The notes beneath the pieces are model-generated. The model made no database searches. It worked only from the letters and a program-made list of their open reading frames with translations, and had not been told where the DNA came from. Below, piece after piece: positions 10,299 to 21,411 of a DNA stretch of 64,000 nt (positions are counted from its first letter, which is position 1; each line of letters begins with the position of its first letter). Origin of the DNA: Nageia nagi (lineage: Eukaryota; Pinophyta); NCBI GenBank assembly GCA_050084985.1, contig JBITNC010000001.1, positions 154,008,001 to 154,072,000 of the forward strand, in the 5' to 3' direction. Made by a program: the position numbers and the translations under genes.

Positions 10299-11542
10299 TG
10301 TGACATCCCTTTTGTATCATATAAAATATTTATAATGGCCAAAAGGCCTATCTTAGTAATATTCTATTAGTAGTGTGTTATGTGTAACTTGGGATAGGAG
10401 TTTAATTGGTCACTAGACCCCAATGTGAGCCTCTAGTGGGACCTCTCCCTCCAAGTGTAGAATAGGATAAAATTAAGTATACTTGGAGATCCCGAACTTG
10501 ATTGTGGAAATCCCAAGATCTTGTATGCTTAAATAACCAGGATGGAGGATTGCATGCTTGTGTCAGACTTAGGGAATCCCCTAGACCCCACCTTGGCACA
10601 TCCCAAACTCCCAGGCTTCCATGCATGACACCTAGACCCATGTGGGCATGCGTGTCACCCCTAGACCCTACGCTAGCATTTATGGGACCCGAGAATCCCA
10701 CGTTGGCATGTCTGACATCTAGGCACCCACGTTGGGCATCCTAAGCCCTCTAGAGACTAATGTTGGGGCCTAAGAGCCTAGTGATGATTCCAAGGTGAGA
10801 TCCAGGACTTGGAAAGGAGTATAAGAAGACTTGGAGCTTCATTTGCTATGAAGATTTGATTATTATTACCTTTAAACTTCTACTTTGTCCGATGGACAAA
10901 ACCTTAGCAGAGCGCTAAGTGTATTCCTTAGGTGAAGCACCTAAAAAGGTTGTTAGGCTGAGGGATCTTGGCAATCTATGACATTGGTGGAGCACCTTTG
11001 CCCATCTGGTGGTATTTCAAGGTGAAGTCTCTACCACTTTCATGGTTATCCAAATCTAAGGAGGGATCCTTCAGTGGGGAGGAGTCAAGTTGTGAGGAGG
11101 TGCTACTATCCCATTGTTCGACCAACAACACAAGGAGAGTTTGTCCGACCCATTTCAACTTGTAGGAGGCTAACATCTACCCTTTTGGGCTTGGTTTTGT
11201 ATTGTTGAGCACTGTATATCATAAACATAAGTCATGGGCATTTGGATCTCAACATTTGCATTCATATTGTGGCATTGTTTAGTGTGTTTGTACATGTGTA
11301 GGCCACATGTTGGCTTTGTGAGCTTGTTGTGTTTGTATAAAGGTGTAATTGGCCATTCATTGGCATTGTGTGATGTATAAATGCTAGGGAGACCCATCGT
11401 TGGCATTATTTAGTGGTATTGTGCTTGTGGGAGTCCAACATTGGCATACTAGGGTTTGTGTTGCATATTGTGGATGACCTAGTTGGATAATTTGAAATTG
11501 AATTTACTGATATTTGCTTGAGATATGTTTTGGATCATTATA
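10299..11542 (+). repeat. LTR of the outer element
   Basis: Begins TGTGACATCC after the polypurine tract and ends GGATCATTATA (TG...TA termini). The same ends are seen in the solo LTR at 27802-28968, and the two align along the first 200 bases ('gaccccaatgtgagcc' against 'gaccccactgtgagcc'). The middle (10570-10780) carries the ACGTTGG/AATGTTGG-type motifs common to these LTRs. It differs from the LTR fragment at 1-312, so the outer 5' LTR is not clearly in the window. Confidence 0.8.
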
Positions 11543-12646
11543 ATTAATGCTAAAACGATGAAGTACAATGCTCAAAAAGCATTCCAAAGGGCCTCTAGGA
11601 TTGGATGAATGCCTCAAAAGGCTTGAAATGCTGGTACAATGGCCAAAATGGCTAGATGTTTGGCTTACTGGCCAGATTTGGTGTCTCTGCAAGCTGAATG
11701 TCTCTCCAAACCAGACGTCACACCTTTGAGGTTGCAATTAAATGTTGAAGGTCTTCACAAGAGCTTGATGAGGCTCCACGACTAGTAGGGGTTTAATGAG
11801 GGTTCTCCAAAGGGAACGAAAGCTTGATGAGGCTTTCGATCTAGAGAACAAGAGTGGCAATGGCCAAATTTGACAAGAGAATGAGTGAGTATGTAATGTA
11901 CTATTCTAGTGTTTATATAATTTTCAATATAATTCCTCATTCATTCACAAATTATGACACAATTGTAAATTCTTAACAACCATCCAAACATGCACTCAAG
12001 CTTGAATTATAACATCAGTAACCAAATTTGATATGAAGCTCATACAACATGTGAAAATGACCAAACTAGGGAAAAATTGCAGATTTGTAACTTAACATAA
12101 ATGTCATCAAAATACCCTAATCCGCATATATTCCCATGCACAACGAATGGTAATAGTACAATAGTAATAAAGGAACATTCATTCACATTTGATTAGCAAT
12201 ATGAGAGCTGAATATTATGAATAATAACCAAAAATAAGTATAGGGTTGTAACAAGCTTATAACAAGTTTTAGAGCTGTAAAATCCCAAATATTCTCCGAA
12301 ATAAGAATTAGCCAAATATTAAATAATGAATATCAAATTAGGCTCCTAGGCATGCCATGAACTGTTTTAGAGCATCAAACATGTACAACAATATGCCAGA
12401 AAATTGAATGATGCACTCTTTGAACTAGAAATCACTATTGCAAGCCAACATCACCCTGGGGATTACATATGATCCCAGAAATATGATGTCACACCAAGAG
12501 GAATGAAATATCACCAAACACCAAAATATGAGATAAGTATTAGAGATCAAATGTGCCACGATTCAATTAATGACAAAATGATGAGTACAATACAAACCAG
12601 GCCCTCAAGGGCTCAACGTTGGCCTCCAAGGAGCCAACTAGGGCAC
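11543..12646. other. unassigned repetitive sequence
   Basis: No coding region is recognisable. 11560-11830 has local repetition of AAGGCTTGAAATG and GCTTGATGAGGCT phrases typical of LTR or UTR sequence. From about 12595 it resembles the left part of the neighbouring LTR family (CCCTCAAGGGCTCAACGTTGG...) and is probably the severed end of the LTR that continues at 18196. Confidence 0.4.
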
Positions 12647-12651
12647 ACTGA

Positions 12652-13883
12652 TGTGATGATCTAAAATCACCCTCAACAAAATCAATTCCAACTAGGACAT
12701 TCAAACCCTCAACCAATGATGCAAACAAGCCCATGTTGGGCCCCTAGGGCACCCAAACCCACTATAATGCAAGCATGAGCCTCCCAAGGCTTCCATGTGA
12801 CCCCTATACCTTGGCATCAGCCCTCTATTGCACTATCCAACACTTGGCACCTCAACAAATGCCTCACAAATGAATATGCAATGCTTGAACACCCACGAAT
12901 GCAAGACAGATTGAACAACACAAGAACGAAGCTTCCAACACCAGTATATAAGATACACAACACATACAATGGACAACACAATGATGAGAGATGCAATATG
13001 TAATTTATTATGGTATGGAGATGGAGTACAATGAGGATCTCAACAAATCAGATCTAGGGTTCCAAACCCTTACAAGCTGAACATACAAACGGGATTAGAC
13101 TCACTCCCTCAGCTACTCAAATCCCCTCCTGCGAAGGAGTCCCCTCGAATACTGGCAATCACTGAAGTTAGAAGCTCATCCTTAGAATTCCACCGGATGG
13201 GCTAGGTGACCACCTAAGCTGTAGAATGTCAGGCTCACAACCCTACCACTCCTCTAGACCTCATCTAGGAATAATGCTCAGTGCTGCCAAGATTTGAATG
13301 TCCAACCAAGATCGGTATAGAAGAACTATAATCAATAGCTAACCTCATCATGGAGCTCCATCCTCAATATATAGCTTCTCGTGTCCATCTGTCATGCCTC
13401 GTTATCATCCCAAGCCAAGTCTAATCCAACATTGGTGTCAACAAGTCAACCATGCCAACATGGGGTCATATTGGCCAGTATGCTAACATGGGGTCCCATG
13501 GGCCCATTATGTCAAAGTGGGGGTCATAAAGGCCCTCAAGGCTGATGTGGGGTCTAATGAGTCTCCTAAGCTGACGTGGGGGTCCAAGTAGCCTCATAAG
13601 CCAACATGGGGTATGTGGGGCCCTCCCAACACTGGTATGCTCCTCTGTGCACTCTAAAATATACAAGAATCATTCCTATCTAGGCATTCCCATAATCCAG
13701 GATAACCCACTACAATTAACACAACACTAATCAAGGAGAGACATCCCATTACTAGGCTCACAGTGGGGTCTGCAGACCATAAGCTCTTGCTTGAGTTACA
13801 CAAGTGCAACATGACCCTAAACAAACACTAGAATACAAAGTGACCATGATACATTTTATCATTGGTCAAAATGGGATGTCACA
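12652..13883 (-). repeat. 3' LTR of gag-protease element copy 2
   Basis: 1232 bp. A TATA-type box lies at about 13368-13373 (complement). A run of AACATGGGGTC/GACGTGGGGGTC motifs spans 13450-13625. The right end GATGTCACA is followed by the polypurine tract complement. Confidence 0.92.
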
Positions 13884-13962
13884 AAGCCTCACCTCTCGAA
13901 TTGCTTGCCCTCAAGCAATGGTAAGAAATAGCTATGAGTTGTCTTCCAAGAATCCTTTGGTG
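13884..13962 (-). other. polypurine tract, hairpin and conserved block, copy 2
   Basis: The minus strand reads TTCGAGAGGTGAGGCTT before the LTR start TGTGACATCC. The perfect hairpin-forming 20-mer is at 13900-13919 (ATTGCTTG CCCT CAAGCAAT). The 24-nt block is at 13939-13962. All three sit in the same order as in copy 1 and in the outer element. Confidence 0.82.
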
Positions 13963-14224
13963 TCTTCAGCTACATCACTCCCTACTGGAAAATCATCCTG
14001 ATTTTGAATCCCTCTGACTATAGTGGGTCTTCAATGCTGAATAGTTCAGTGATCTGCAAACTCACAAATCGTCCATGGTGGTTTCTCCTCAGTATATGTT
14101 CATGCAAGAATCTCAACCATGGAACTGAGTGCGCTCCCACACTGAACTGTACGTACAATATCTTGCAAAAAATGATTGTCAGTACAAAAAGTATTAGGCC
14201 TAGGCCCATATCAGGATTTGTGGT

Positions 14225-14592
14225 GCTCCCATCGAGTGATTCCCCAATCTGCAATGTGGGGTTCCAGAACTCCCGAACATTCCGTATAGACATTTCTGCT
14301 TCCCCAATGCTCAACATGGGGTTCCCTCCTCCTTGGATACCCAACAAAACTACCTCTAATGACACCATGTCCAACGTGAGGTCCCAATCTCCTTGGACAC
14401 CGAATGTGACTATCCCAGATGGCCTCCTACCCAACATGGGGTCCCAACCTCCTTGGCCACCCAACATGGCTATCCTAGTCTTGTCCATGCTCAACGTGGG
14501 GTTTCTCCTCCTTTCTCCCTCAATGTGGCTATCTTGGTCCTACCCATGCTCAATGTGGGGATTTCTCCTCCTTGCACCCTCAACATAGCTAC
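14225..14592 (-). repeat. 60-bp tandem repeats, about six units
   Basis: The anchor CAAYRTGRGG occurs at 14252, 14312, 14372, 14432, 14492 and 14551, spacings 60, 60, 60, 60 and 59. On the minus strand the units read as 20-residue repeats (for example VVLLGIQGGGNPMLSIGEAE) in an open frame from 14494 to 14018. They lie between the protease and the 3' LTR. Confidence 0.88.
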
Positions 14593-14599
14593 CCATTCT

Positions 14600-16904
14600 A
14601 TTTCCAATTCTGGTTCTACCAACTCTAGTCAGTTATTGGTTCTCTGCATGTCCTCATCTCGTAGACCTTGCAATGTGTATTCCACCCCATCCATCTCAAA
14701 CCTCATAGTAAGGTTTTGGTAATTGGTATGAATGTCACCCAACTCGAATAGCCATTGCACCCCTAAGACGATATGCAGGTGCCCCATGAGTGGATATAGG
14801 TAGTTCTCCATTATTACACAACCCTGTAATTTGACTTCTAGTCTCTCAACAATCCGATCCACCAATGTAGGCTTCCCATTAGCATTCGAAACTCAAAAGC
14901 CTTCAAAACCCTTGGTCTTCAAATCCTTTCTCTCTGCAAACTTGATGTCAATAAAATTGGGTGATGCCCTCGAATCTATCATCACCACGACATCTTGACC
15001 GCAAGCTTGCCCAATCAGCTTCATCGTCAGAAACTTCTTCACCCCATGAAGCAAAGCTACCATACTCCTCAGTGTTCCCTCTGTACATAGTAATCGAGTC
15101 ATCCTCTCCCTCATTTAGATCTAGTCCGATTCCTTTGTACTTTCCTCAGAAAACACTTCGATATAGTGCACTTGCCCTTTACCTATGCAACGATGTCTTG
15201 GTTCCCACTTCTTACAATGAAAGCACTTACCCTCTTGCCTCAGCTTCTTCCTAGTGGCTGCATCCAACTGATCTGATACAAGCATAGGGGGGCTTTGGCC
15301 TTACTAGGCCCTTCCCACATCCTCCGAATTGGTGGTGCTTTGTTGGCCGATCCTCCCCTAAGGGATTTCACGGTAGGCTCCAAGTCATACGTAGCTCGAA
15401 TGGCATCATCTAAGGTCTTAGGATATGAGACTTTGACCATACCCCTCAACGGTTCGAACAACCCCTCAATGAACAGGAACATAAGCCTCTCTTTTGGAAT
15501 ATGGTGGATCATCATTGCTAGTTTTTGAAAGTTAGTCATGAACTCATCCATCATCTTTGTCTGCCTCAAGGATTTCAGATCTTAGAAGTAATCGTTCTCT
15601 TTCATTTAATCAAATCTCTTCACCAGTCACCTAGTGAACTCCTCAAATGTGGTGATGTGGGCATAACCCTAGCTCACCATGCTATGACGCCACCACTCCA
15701 ATGCATCCCCCTCTAGATGTAAAGATGCAAAATTGATGGCTTTCTCCTCCAACATGTTGGGGTTCAAAATAAAGTACGTTTGCAATTGGTGCATCCAGGC
15801 TCTTGTCGTCATCTTCTTACCATCAAACATGGGTACTTTCATCTTATTGATCTTATGCTACATATTCCTTTTTCCATCCCACTGTCCTCCTGATTGATGT
15901 TAGCCATGTGAACCTCCCTTCAGCCCAAGCAACTCCAAATAACTGCTGAAATTGATGTTTTGCCTTACATCCGGATGCAACAAGTTGTAATCCTTGTGAT
16001 GCTTGTTTAGTTCCAATGGACCAGGTATCCTTGCTCTAGAGTCCTCTCCTTCTTTCGGTGCAAACATGGGCTTGTTCTTCCTAGGAATGATGGGCTGATC
16101 ATCCCTTCCTCCAACGTTGGCCTCCAGGTAGCGTTTTAGAAGGGGGTTTCTCCTGCTGTGGCATCCGCTATGATTGGGATCTCTAGAATTGTGTCACAAA
16201 TTGTTCCCTGGATCCTCGAATGAAGTCCCTATCCCTCATACTCTTGGATTTCCTCAACGAATGCTCCCCATCCATATGATCTCCCTCCAAAGACTCTCTG
16301 GAGTCATTCTCATCTTGTTGTGGGGGAGGGGTTTCCTCCTTGGTGTGACGTGGGGTTCTAAAACCCTCATTGTCTTGCCGTAACCCCTTCTGACCCTCAT
16401 TATGATTATGTGGGCCTTCATGACCTCCCCTATCACTTCGTTGGGATCTATAGCCCCTTTGAGGATGGTGTGGATCTAGATCTTCACTATCCTCCCCTTG
16501 TAGACCCACTGCCTCATCCCTAACCCTTCATCCATGCCTCCTATCTGAATCATACCATGAAGGCTTTGGATCATTCTAGACATGGCACCGTGCTCTTGGC
16601 TCGTCTTTACCCTTTTTCTTTGTTGATCTCTTGCCTCCATTTCCTCTTATTTGTCCCAATACTGATCCATTCTTTGCTCCAGGGATTGCATGGTTCCGAT
16701 CATACTATGCAGATATGAGATGAAAGCTCCAAACTACCATTCAGGTGTGCCATTTCGATTCTTCCTCCTATCAATCAGGGGTTCCTCTTGCATAGATTCC
16801 TCATACCCTTGAGCTAGGATTTTTGCCTCTTCTTCGATCCAATGTTTGGGCCCTTCTTCCTAATGGCCATCCTTAGATCTCCCACCCTTCCTGGCGGATG
16901 ACAT
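14600..16904 (-). pseudogene. gag-protease gene, copy 2 (decayed)
   Basis: The likely start is the ATG complementary to 16902-16904 (MSSARKGGRSKDGH, matching copy 1). The order is the same as in copy 1: charged N-terminus, Retrotrans_gag remnant (15850-15600), capsid C-part (RLMFLFIEGLFEPLRGMVKV, about 15490), zinc knuckle CFHCKKWEPRHRC (Cys and His intact), protease loop VMIDSRASPNFI and ALGVQWLFELG. The protease active-site Gly is Arg (DSR), as in copy 1 (DLR). Frameshifts near 15240 and 16540 and several stops disable it. Nothing like RT or integrase follows. Confidence 0.85.
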
Positions 16905-16973
16905 CTCCTTCTTACTGGATCTGGTGTAGTAGTTGTGGATATTGGGCTCATACAATAGGCTGGCAAGATCCAG

Positions 16974-16985
16974 GCTCTAATACCA
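16974..16985 (-). other. primer binding site (initiator Met tRNA), copy 2
   Basis: The minus strand reads TGGTATTAGAGC, one base different from the standard TGGTATCAGAGC and two bases from the LTR at 16988. Confidence 0.88.
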
Positions 16986-16987
16986 CT

Positions 16988-18190
16988 TGTGATGACCTAA
17001 AATCACCCTCAATAAAAACAATTCCAACTAGGACATTCAAATCCTCAACCAATGATGCAAATACACCCATGTTGGGCCCTTAGGGAAGCCAAACCCACTA
17101 TAATGCAAGCATGAGCCTCCCAAGGCTTCCACGTGACCCCTAAACCCTGATGTCAACCATCTATGGCACTATCCAACACTTGGCACCTCAACGAATGCCT
17201 CACACAACTAAATACGCAATGCTTGAACACCCACGAATGTAATATAGATTGAACAACACAAGAACGAAGCTTCCAACACCAATATATAAGATACACAACA
17301 CATACAATAGACAACACAATGATGAGAAATGCAATATGTAATTTATTATGGTATGGAGATGGAGTAAAATGAGGATCTCAATAGATCAGATCTAGGGTTC
17401 CAAACCCTTACAAGCCAAACATACAAACAAGATTAGACTCACTCCCTTAGCTACCTAAATCCCATCCTACGAAGGAGTCTCCTCAAATATTGACAACCAT
17501 TGAAGGTAGAAGCTCATCCTTGGAATTCCATCGAATGGGATAGGTGACCCACCTAAGCCGTAGAATGTCAAGCTCCCAACCTTGCCACTCCTTTAGACCC
17601 AATCTAGGAATAATGCTCAGCGTTGTCAAGACTTGAATACCCAACCGAGTTCAGTATAGAAGTATAATCAATAGTTAACCTCATCATGGAGCTCCATCCT
17701 CAATATATAGCCTCTCGTGTCCATCTGTCATGCCTCGTTATCATCTCAAGCCAAGTGTAATCCAACATTGGGGTCAACAGGTCAACCATGCCAACATGGG
17801 GTCCCATGGGCCCAATATGTCAACTTGGGGTCATAAAGGCCCTCAAGGCTGACGTGGGATCTAATGAGCCTCTTAAGTTGACGTGGGGGTCCAAGTAGCC
17901 TCATAAGCCAACGTGGGGTATGTGGGGCCTTCCCAACACTGGTATGCTCCTCTATGCACTTTGGACTATACAAGACTCATGCCTATCTAGGGATTCCCAC
18001 AATCCGGGATAACCCATTACAATTAACACAACACTACTCAAGGAGAGACATCCCATTATTGGGCTCACAATGAGGTCTGCAAACCATAAGCTCCTGCTTG
18101 AGTTACACAAGTACAAAATGACCCTAAACAAACACTAGAATACAAAGTGACCATGATACATGTTATCATTGGTCAAAATGGGATGTCACA
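16988..18190 (-). repeat. 5' LTR of gag-protease element copy 2
   Basis: 1203 bp, pairing with 12652-13883. The TATA-type sequence CAATATATAG is at about 17701 (complement). An AACATGGGGTC-type motif run covers 17785-17930. The right end GGGATGTCACA is at 18190, followed by the duplicated ACTGA. Confidence 0.92.
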
Positions 18191-18195
18191 ACTGA

Positions 18196-19215
18196 TGTGC
18201 AAAGATGAACATTGTTGTAGATACGTTGTAGAACAACCACACTCTACCAGATCTATGGATGCCACATTGAAGAGCTTCCTCACATGCTAGCTCCCCCCGA
18301 AAAGAATAGATGCGATTTTGAAATGCCATCGGATGGATTCAAAGGTGCAAACCGCTATGGATTCCTCAAGGTAGGGCAACCTCACAGCATGAACATTCAC
18401 CTCAATTGCTAGTTAGAAGGTGTTCTAAGCCTCTTGGACTCTCCCTAGTCTAAACATCCAAGGGTGCTTAATGCTGCCAAGACTTGAGAAGCTTAGAAGA
18501 GTTAAAGGGGATTCAATATCAAATTCAACATATCTTTGCAATGATGCTCCAATGCCTTATATAACACATCCTGAATTTGGATCTCATCTAGGAGTCATCA
18601 CCCAACTCCTTTAATCCTACATTAGCCTCCTGGAGGATTCAAAATGTACAACGTGGGTGCTTAGGGATCATGCATGCTCAACATGGATGTCCAAGGGTCA
18701 TAAATGCCAACATGGGGTCTAGAGTGCCACACATGCCTAATGTGGGTCTGGGAATCATGTGTGGGTGCTTAGGTGTCATCATGGGCCAACACGGGGGTCT
18801 AGAGTGCCACACATGCCTAATGTGGGTCTAGGAGTCATGCGTGGGTGCTCTGGTGTCATCAGGGGCCAACGTGGGGGTTTAGGAGGTCTCTCCAAGGTTG
18901 CCACAAGTGTACAAGTGCTCCCAAGTCCAACATTGGGGCTATAAGTGATTATCCATGCTTATGTGCCATCCTAGGTGCTATAAAAGACTTGGTATTCCCA
19001 CAATTAATTATTTAAGATCTCCAAGTGCACAAATAAATAATAATAACTCATCCTAAGCTTGGGAGGAAAATGTCCCTCTTTGGGACTCACAATGTGGGTC
19101 CAATGGACCATTATATTTTGATACCAAGTAACTAATAATGAAAAAACAAAATATTTACAAAGGGAACACCTAGGATCCCAAATTTACTTATTTTTGTTCA
19201 AAAAAGGATGTTACA
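18196..19215 (-). repeat. older LTR remnant interrupted by copy 2
   Basis: In minus orientation it would start TGTAACATCC (ending at 19215 on +). It contains a TATATAA-type box near 18573 and an unusually regular run of CATGGGGTCTAGAGTGCC / TGTGGGTCTRGGARTCATG units (18650-18900). Its other end is probably the segment up to 12646, so copy 2 split it. The right-flanking AAAGCCCAAG could be a decayed polypurine tract. Confidence 0.55.
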
Positions 19216-20236
19216 AAAGCCCAAGACTTCAAAATGCTCAACCAAGACTCCCAAAGGTTGGCATTAGACTCAAGATGGCTACCAAGGTTGACATAAGTCT
19301 CAAGATGGCTCTAAGATCCTAGTGCTAGGGATAGAAGGTTTCCAAGGCTGGCACAAACTCTCCAAGTTAGTGTAAATCCGATTTGGCACCTTTTAGGCAA
19401 GGAAGCAGCCCTAGTCCTTAGAAAGAAGAGAAGGGAGTGACTCCAACTCCGAGATGATCCAAGAACAAATGCAAACTAATGATGTCTTCTTATGATCACA
19501 TGTCTTGCTTATATAGATGTCCAAACTTGTAAATAATGTCTTCCAAGGCTGCCCAACTAGGAGGGAGAAATAATTGAAATATAAAATGGCTCCTATGTCT
19601 CCCCAAGATGGCCTACTAAGTGTGGAGGCATAATCACTTAAAATGGACCTTTTATTTGGCCCAAACAAATACATAATTGGTTCTTATTGATTGTTTCCCT
19701 TTGAGGCACAAGTTTAAATATTAAATACATAATTTGACAAATTAAAAACTCCTAATCTAAGTACTAAAAGTCAAAGTGAAGAAGCATGAGAGATGATGTC
19801 TAGATTTTCCAAATTGGATGCATTATAGAGTGTGCAAAGATGCCTCCAACCATGCGTCCACCTCTCTAAATAGTTGGACGTCTCCCCTAGGGGCTAGACA
19901 TCTCACCTAGGGATGCTCCTCTTGCACCTTGTGATCTCCAAACTTGGAAGTTGCACCCTTGGGCTCATGACTCAACTCCGGGATCTACAAAATCACTCCT
20001 AGATGTCATAAAATATTCCTAATTTACTCAAGGAGGGAAACGTCTCATTGGGGCTCACAATTTGATGCATGGGACCCATAACTTTCCTATTCTTGAGATT
20101 TAAAGTAAATAATAAATTATGCCTACTCTTAACTAAAAGAGGAGCTTACAAATAAAATATTTCCTAAATTACAAATGAATTCTCATAAATACAAAAATAT
20201 ATTTTAATTGTGCAATTTCCATTTTGGGACATTGCA
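19216..20236 (-). repeat. second LTR-like remnant
   Basis: Ends on the right in GGGACATTGCA (minus: TGCAATGTCCC) and has a TATATAA-type sequence near 19510 (complement). The general texture, with 'gggactcacaat' style phrases and AAGGTTGRCATAAG repeats, is that of these LTRs. The left boundary is not clear, and no target duplication was found. Confidence 0.4.
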
Positions 20237-21302
20237 GGTGGTGCCAAAGGCCATGTCCACATTGGCAATGGAAATTACATAGATCTATGTTTACATTCTG
20301 CACACCAACTTTTATTAACCTTCACCCTTGTACAACATACACCAGTATGAGCATTTATAACCAGATTTTATAGCTGTGCTGATCAAACTGATATGGGAAA
20401 ATTCTCTCCATGTCAATTTTAAAGATGTGAAGTTCTAGCTGTGATAAAATACAGTGGGTTCAATTCAGAAGCTAAAAACAACTATGTATGCATGCAGTGG
20501 AAATTAAATTTTAAAGGAATGTTGGTCATCCTTGACAGATGAGTCATGGTATGGTGAAATTAATAACAAAATTGATCTCAAATTGACAAAGAAATCTCCA
20601 GTGTGACTCTGTGACTCTCAGATGCATATCTATCTACTAAGAAATTTGGTGCAAGTGGACCTTACTAGCACTTCAATTGTAGAGGATGTTTAAGAATGTG
20701 AAAAATGTTGGACTTTATAATAATATACTGGACATGATTTCCAGAAGGCATTACATATCTTAACTCACAGTAATTATGAATCTCATCTAAGCTTTCAACA
20801 TAATGTGTTTTTGTCATCTGCATTCTGTGTAACCATTCAAATATTCAATTGGAAATGCAAGGTTATGAATTAACTGTTGTGTTGGTATGTGTTTTCAAAG
20901 TTCAACAATAGTTGATAATTTGATGCTTCTTATGTGTAACTATTTGTTATTAATGCTTCCTGTGTGATAGTGCTAATTTTGCATGAAATTTTGGATGAGC
21001 ATTCTCTGATAAACTAGGTCTTGCTATCTTTCAAATATGTGCTATTCATTTAAGCATCTTGCTTTTGTCTTTCGTAGTTATTGTATTTTCGCTTGAGATC
21101 TGTGCTCTGCTACCCATTTTATTTTATTTGAATTATTCATAAAGTTTGATATGTTTAGTCTCTACTTTCATTGTGTATTGTAATACAGCAGCTGACATTT
21201 CCACCTTCTATGAGTGGGAACAAATTGCACATCTTGCATTGCCCAACCAAACTGACATTTTCTTTTGTTTTGCATGGCCCAACCAAACTGACATATGGCC
21301 AG
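20237..21302 (+). other. non-coding, intron-like sequence
   Basis: AT-rich sequence with T-rich tracts and no recognised repeat family. It ends at a likely splice acceptor (CATATGGCCAG, 21302). An 18-bp direct repeat (21241-21258 and 21277-21294) lies just before the acceptor. No N-terminal LAZ1 exon was found here. Confidence 0.4.
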
Positions 21303-21411
21303 ATAATCTCCCTATGGAAACCAAGTTATTCAATAGAATGCGACATTTTGAGGAATTGCTACGAAGCTTTTGCTTTGTATTCTTTTGGTAACTATTTAAT
21401 TGCTTGTTTAG
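21303..21411 (+). CDS. LAZ1/TMEM184-like (DUF300) protein, internal exon A
   Basis: The exon translates as IISLWKPSYSIECDILRNCY followed by EAFALYSFGNYLIACLG. This is the conserved N-terminal half of the DUF300 domain of LAZ1/TMEM184 proteins, multi-pass membrane proteins of the organic solute transporter alpha type, linked in plants to vacuole and brassinosteroid function and to cell death. It ends TTTAG|GTAAGA (phase 1). Joined to 29575 the split codon gives Gly and restores the family sequence CLG-GEE. The start at 21303 (after GGCCAG) is inferred. Upstream exons, which should encode the first membrane segments, are not visible. Confidence 0.82.

Larger units (their letters stand above)
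12652..18190 (-). mobile_element. complete non-autonomous gag-protease LTR retrotransposon, copy 2
   Basis: LTRs at 12652-13883 and 16988-18190 (TGTGATGA...GGGATGTCACA), a primer site 16974-16985, a polypurine tract 13884-13899 and perfect target duplications ACTGA at 12647-12651 and 18191-18195. The interior (3104 bp) encodes only gag and protease on the minus strand, as in copy 1. The LTRs look roughly 90% alike by eye over their first 250 bases, so the insertion is old. It lies inside an older LTR (left part ending 12646, right part from 18196). Confidence 0.93.

Noticed and set aside
14004-14722. + strand open frames of 194 and 109 codons rich in Pro, Ser and Asn
   Set aside because: Produced by the 60-bp repeats read on the wrong strand; the element's orientation is fixed as minus by its primer site.
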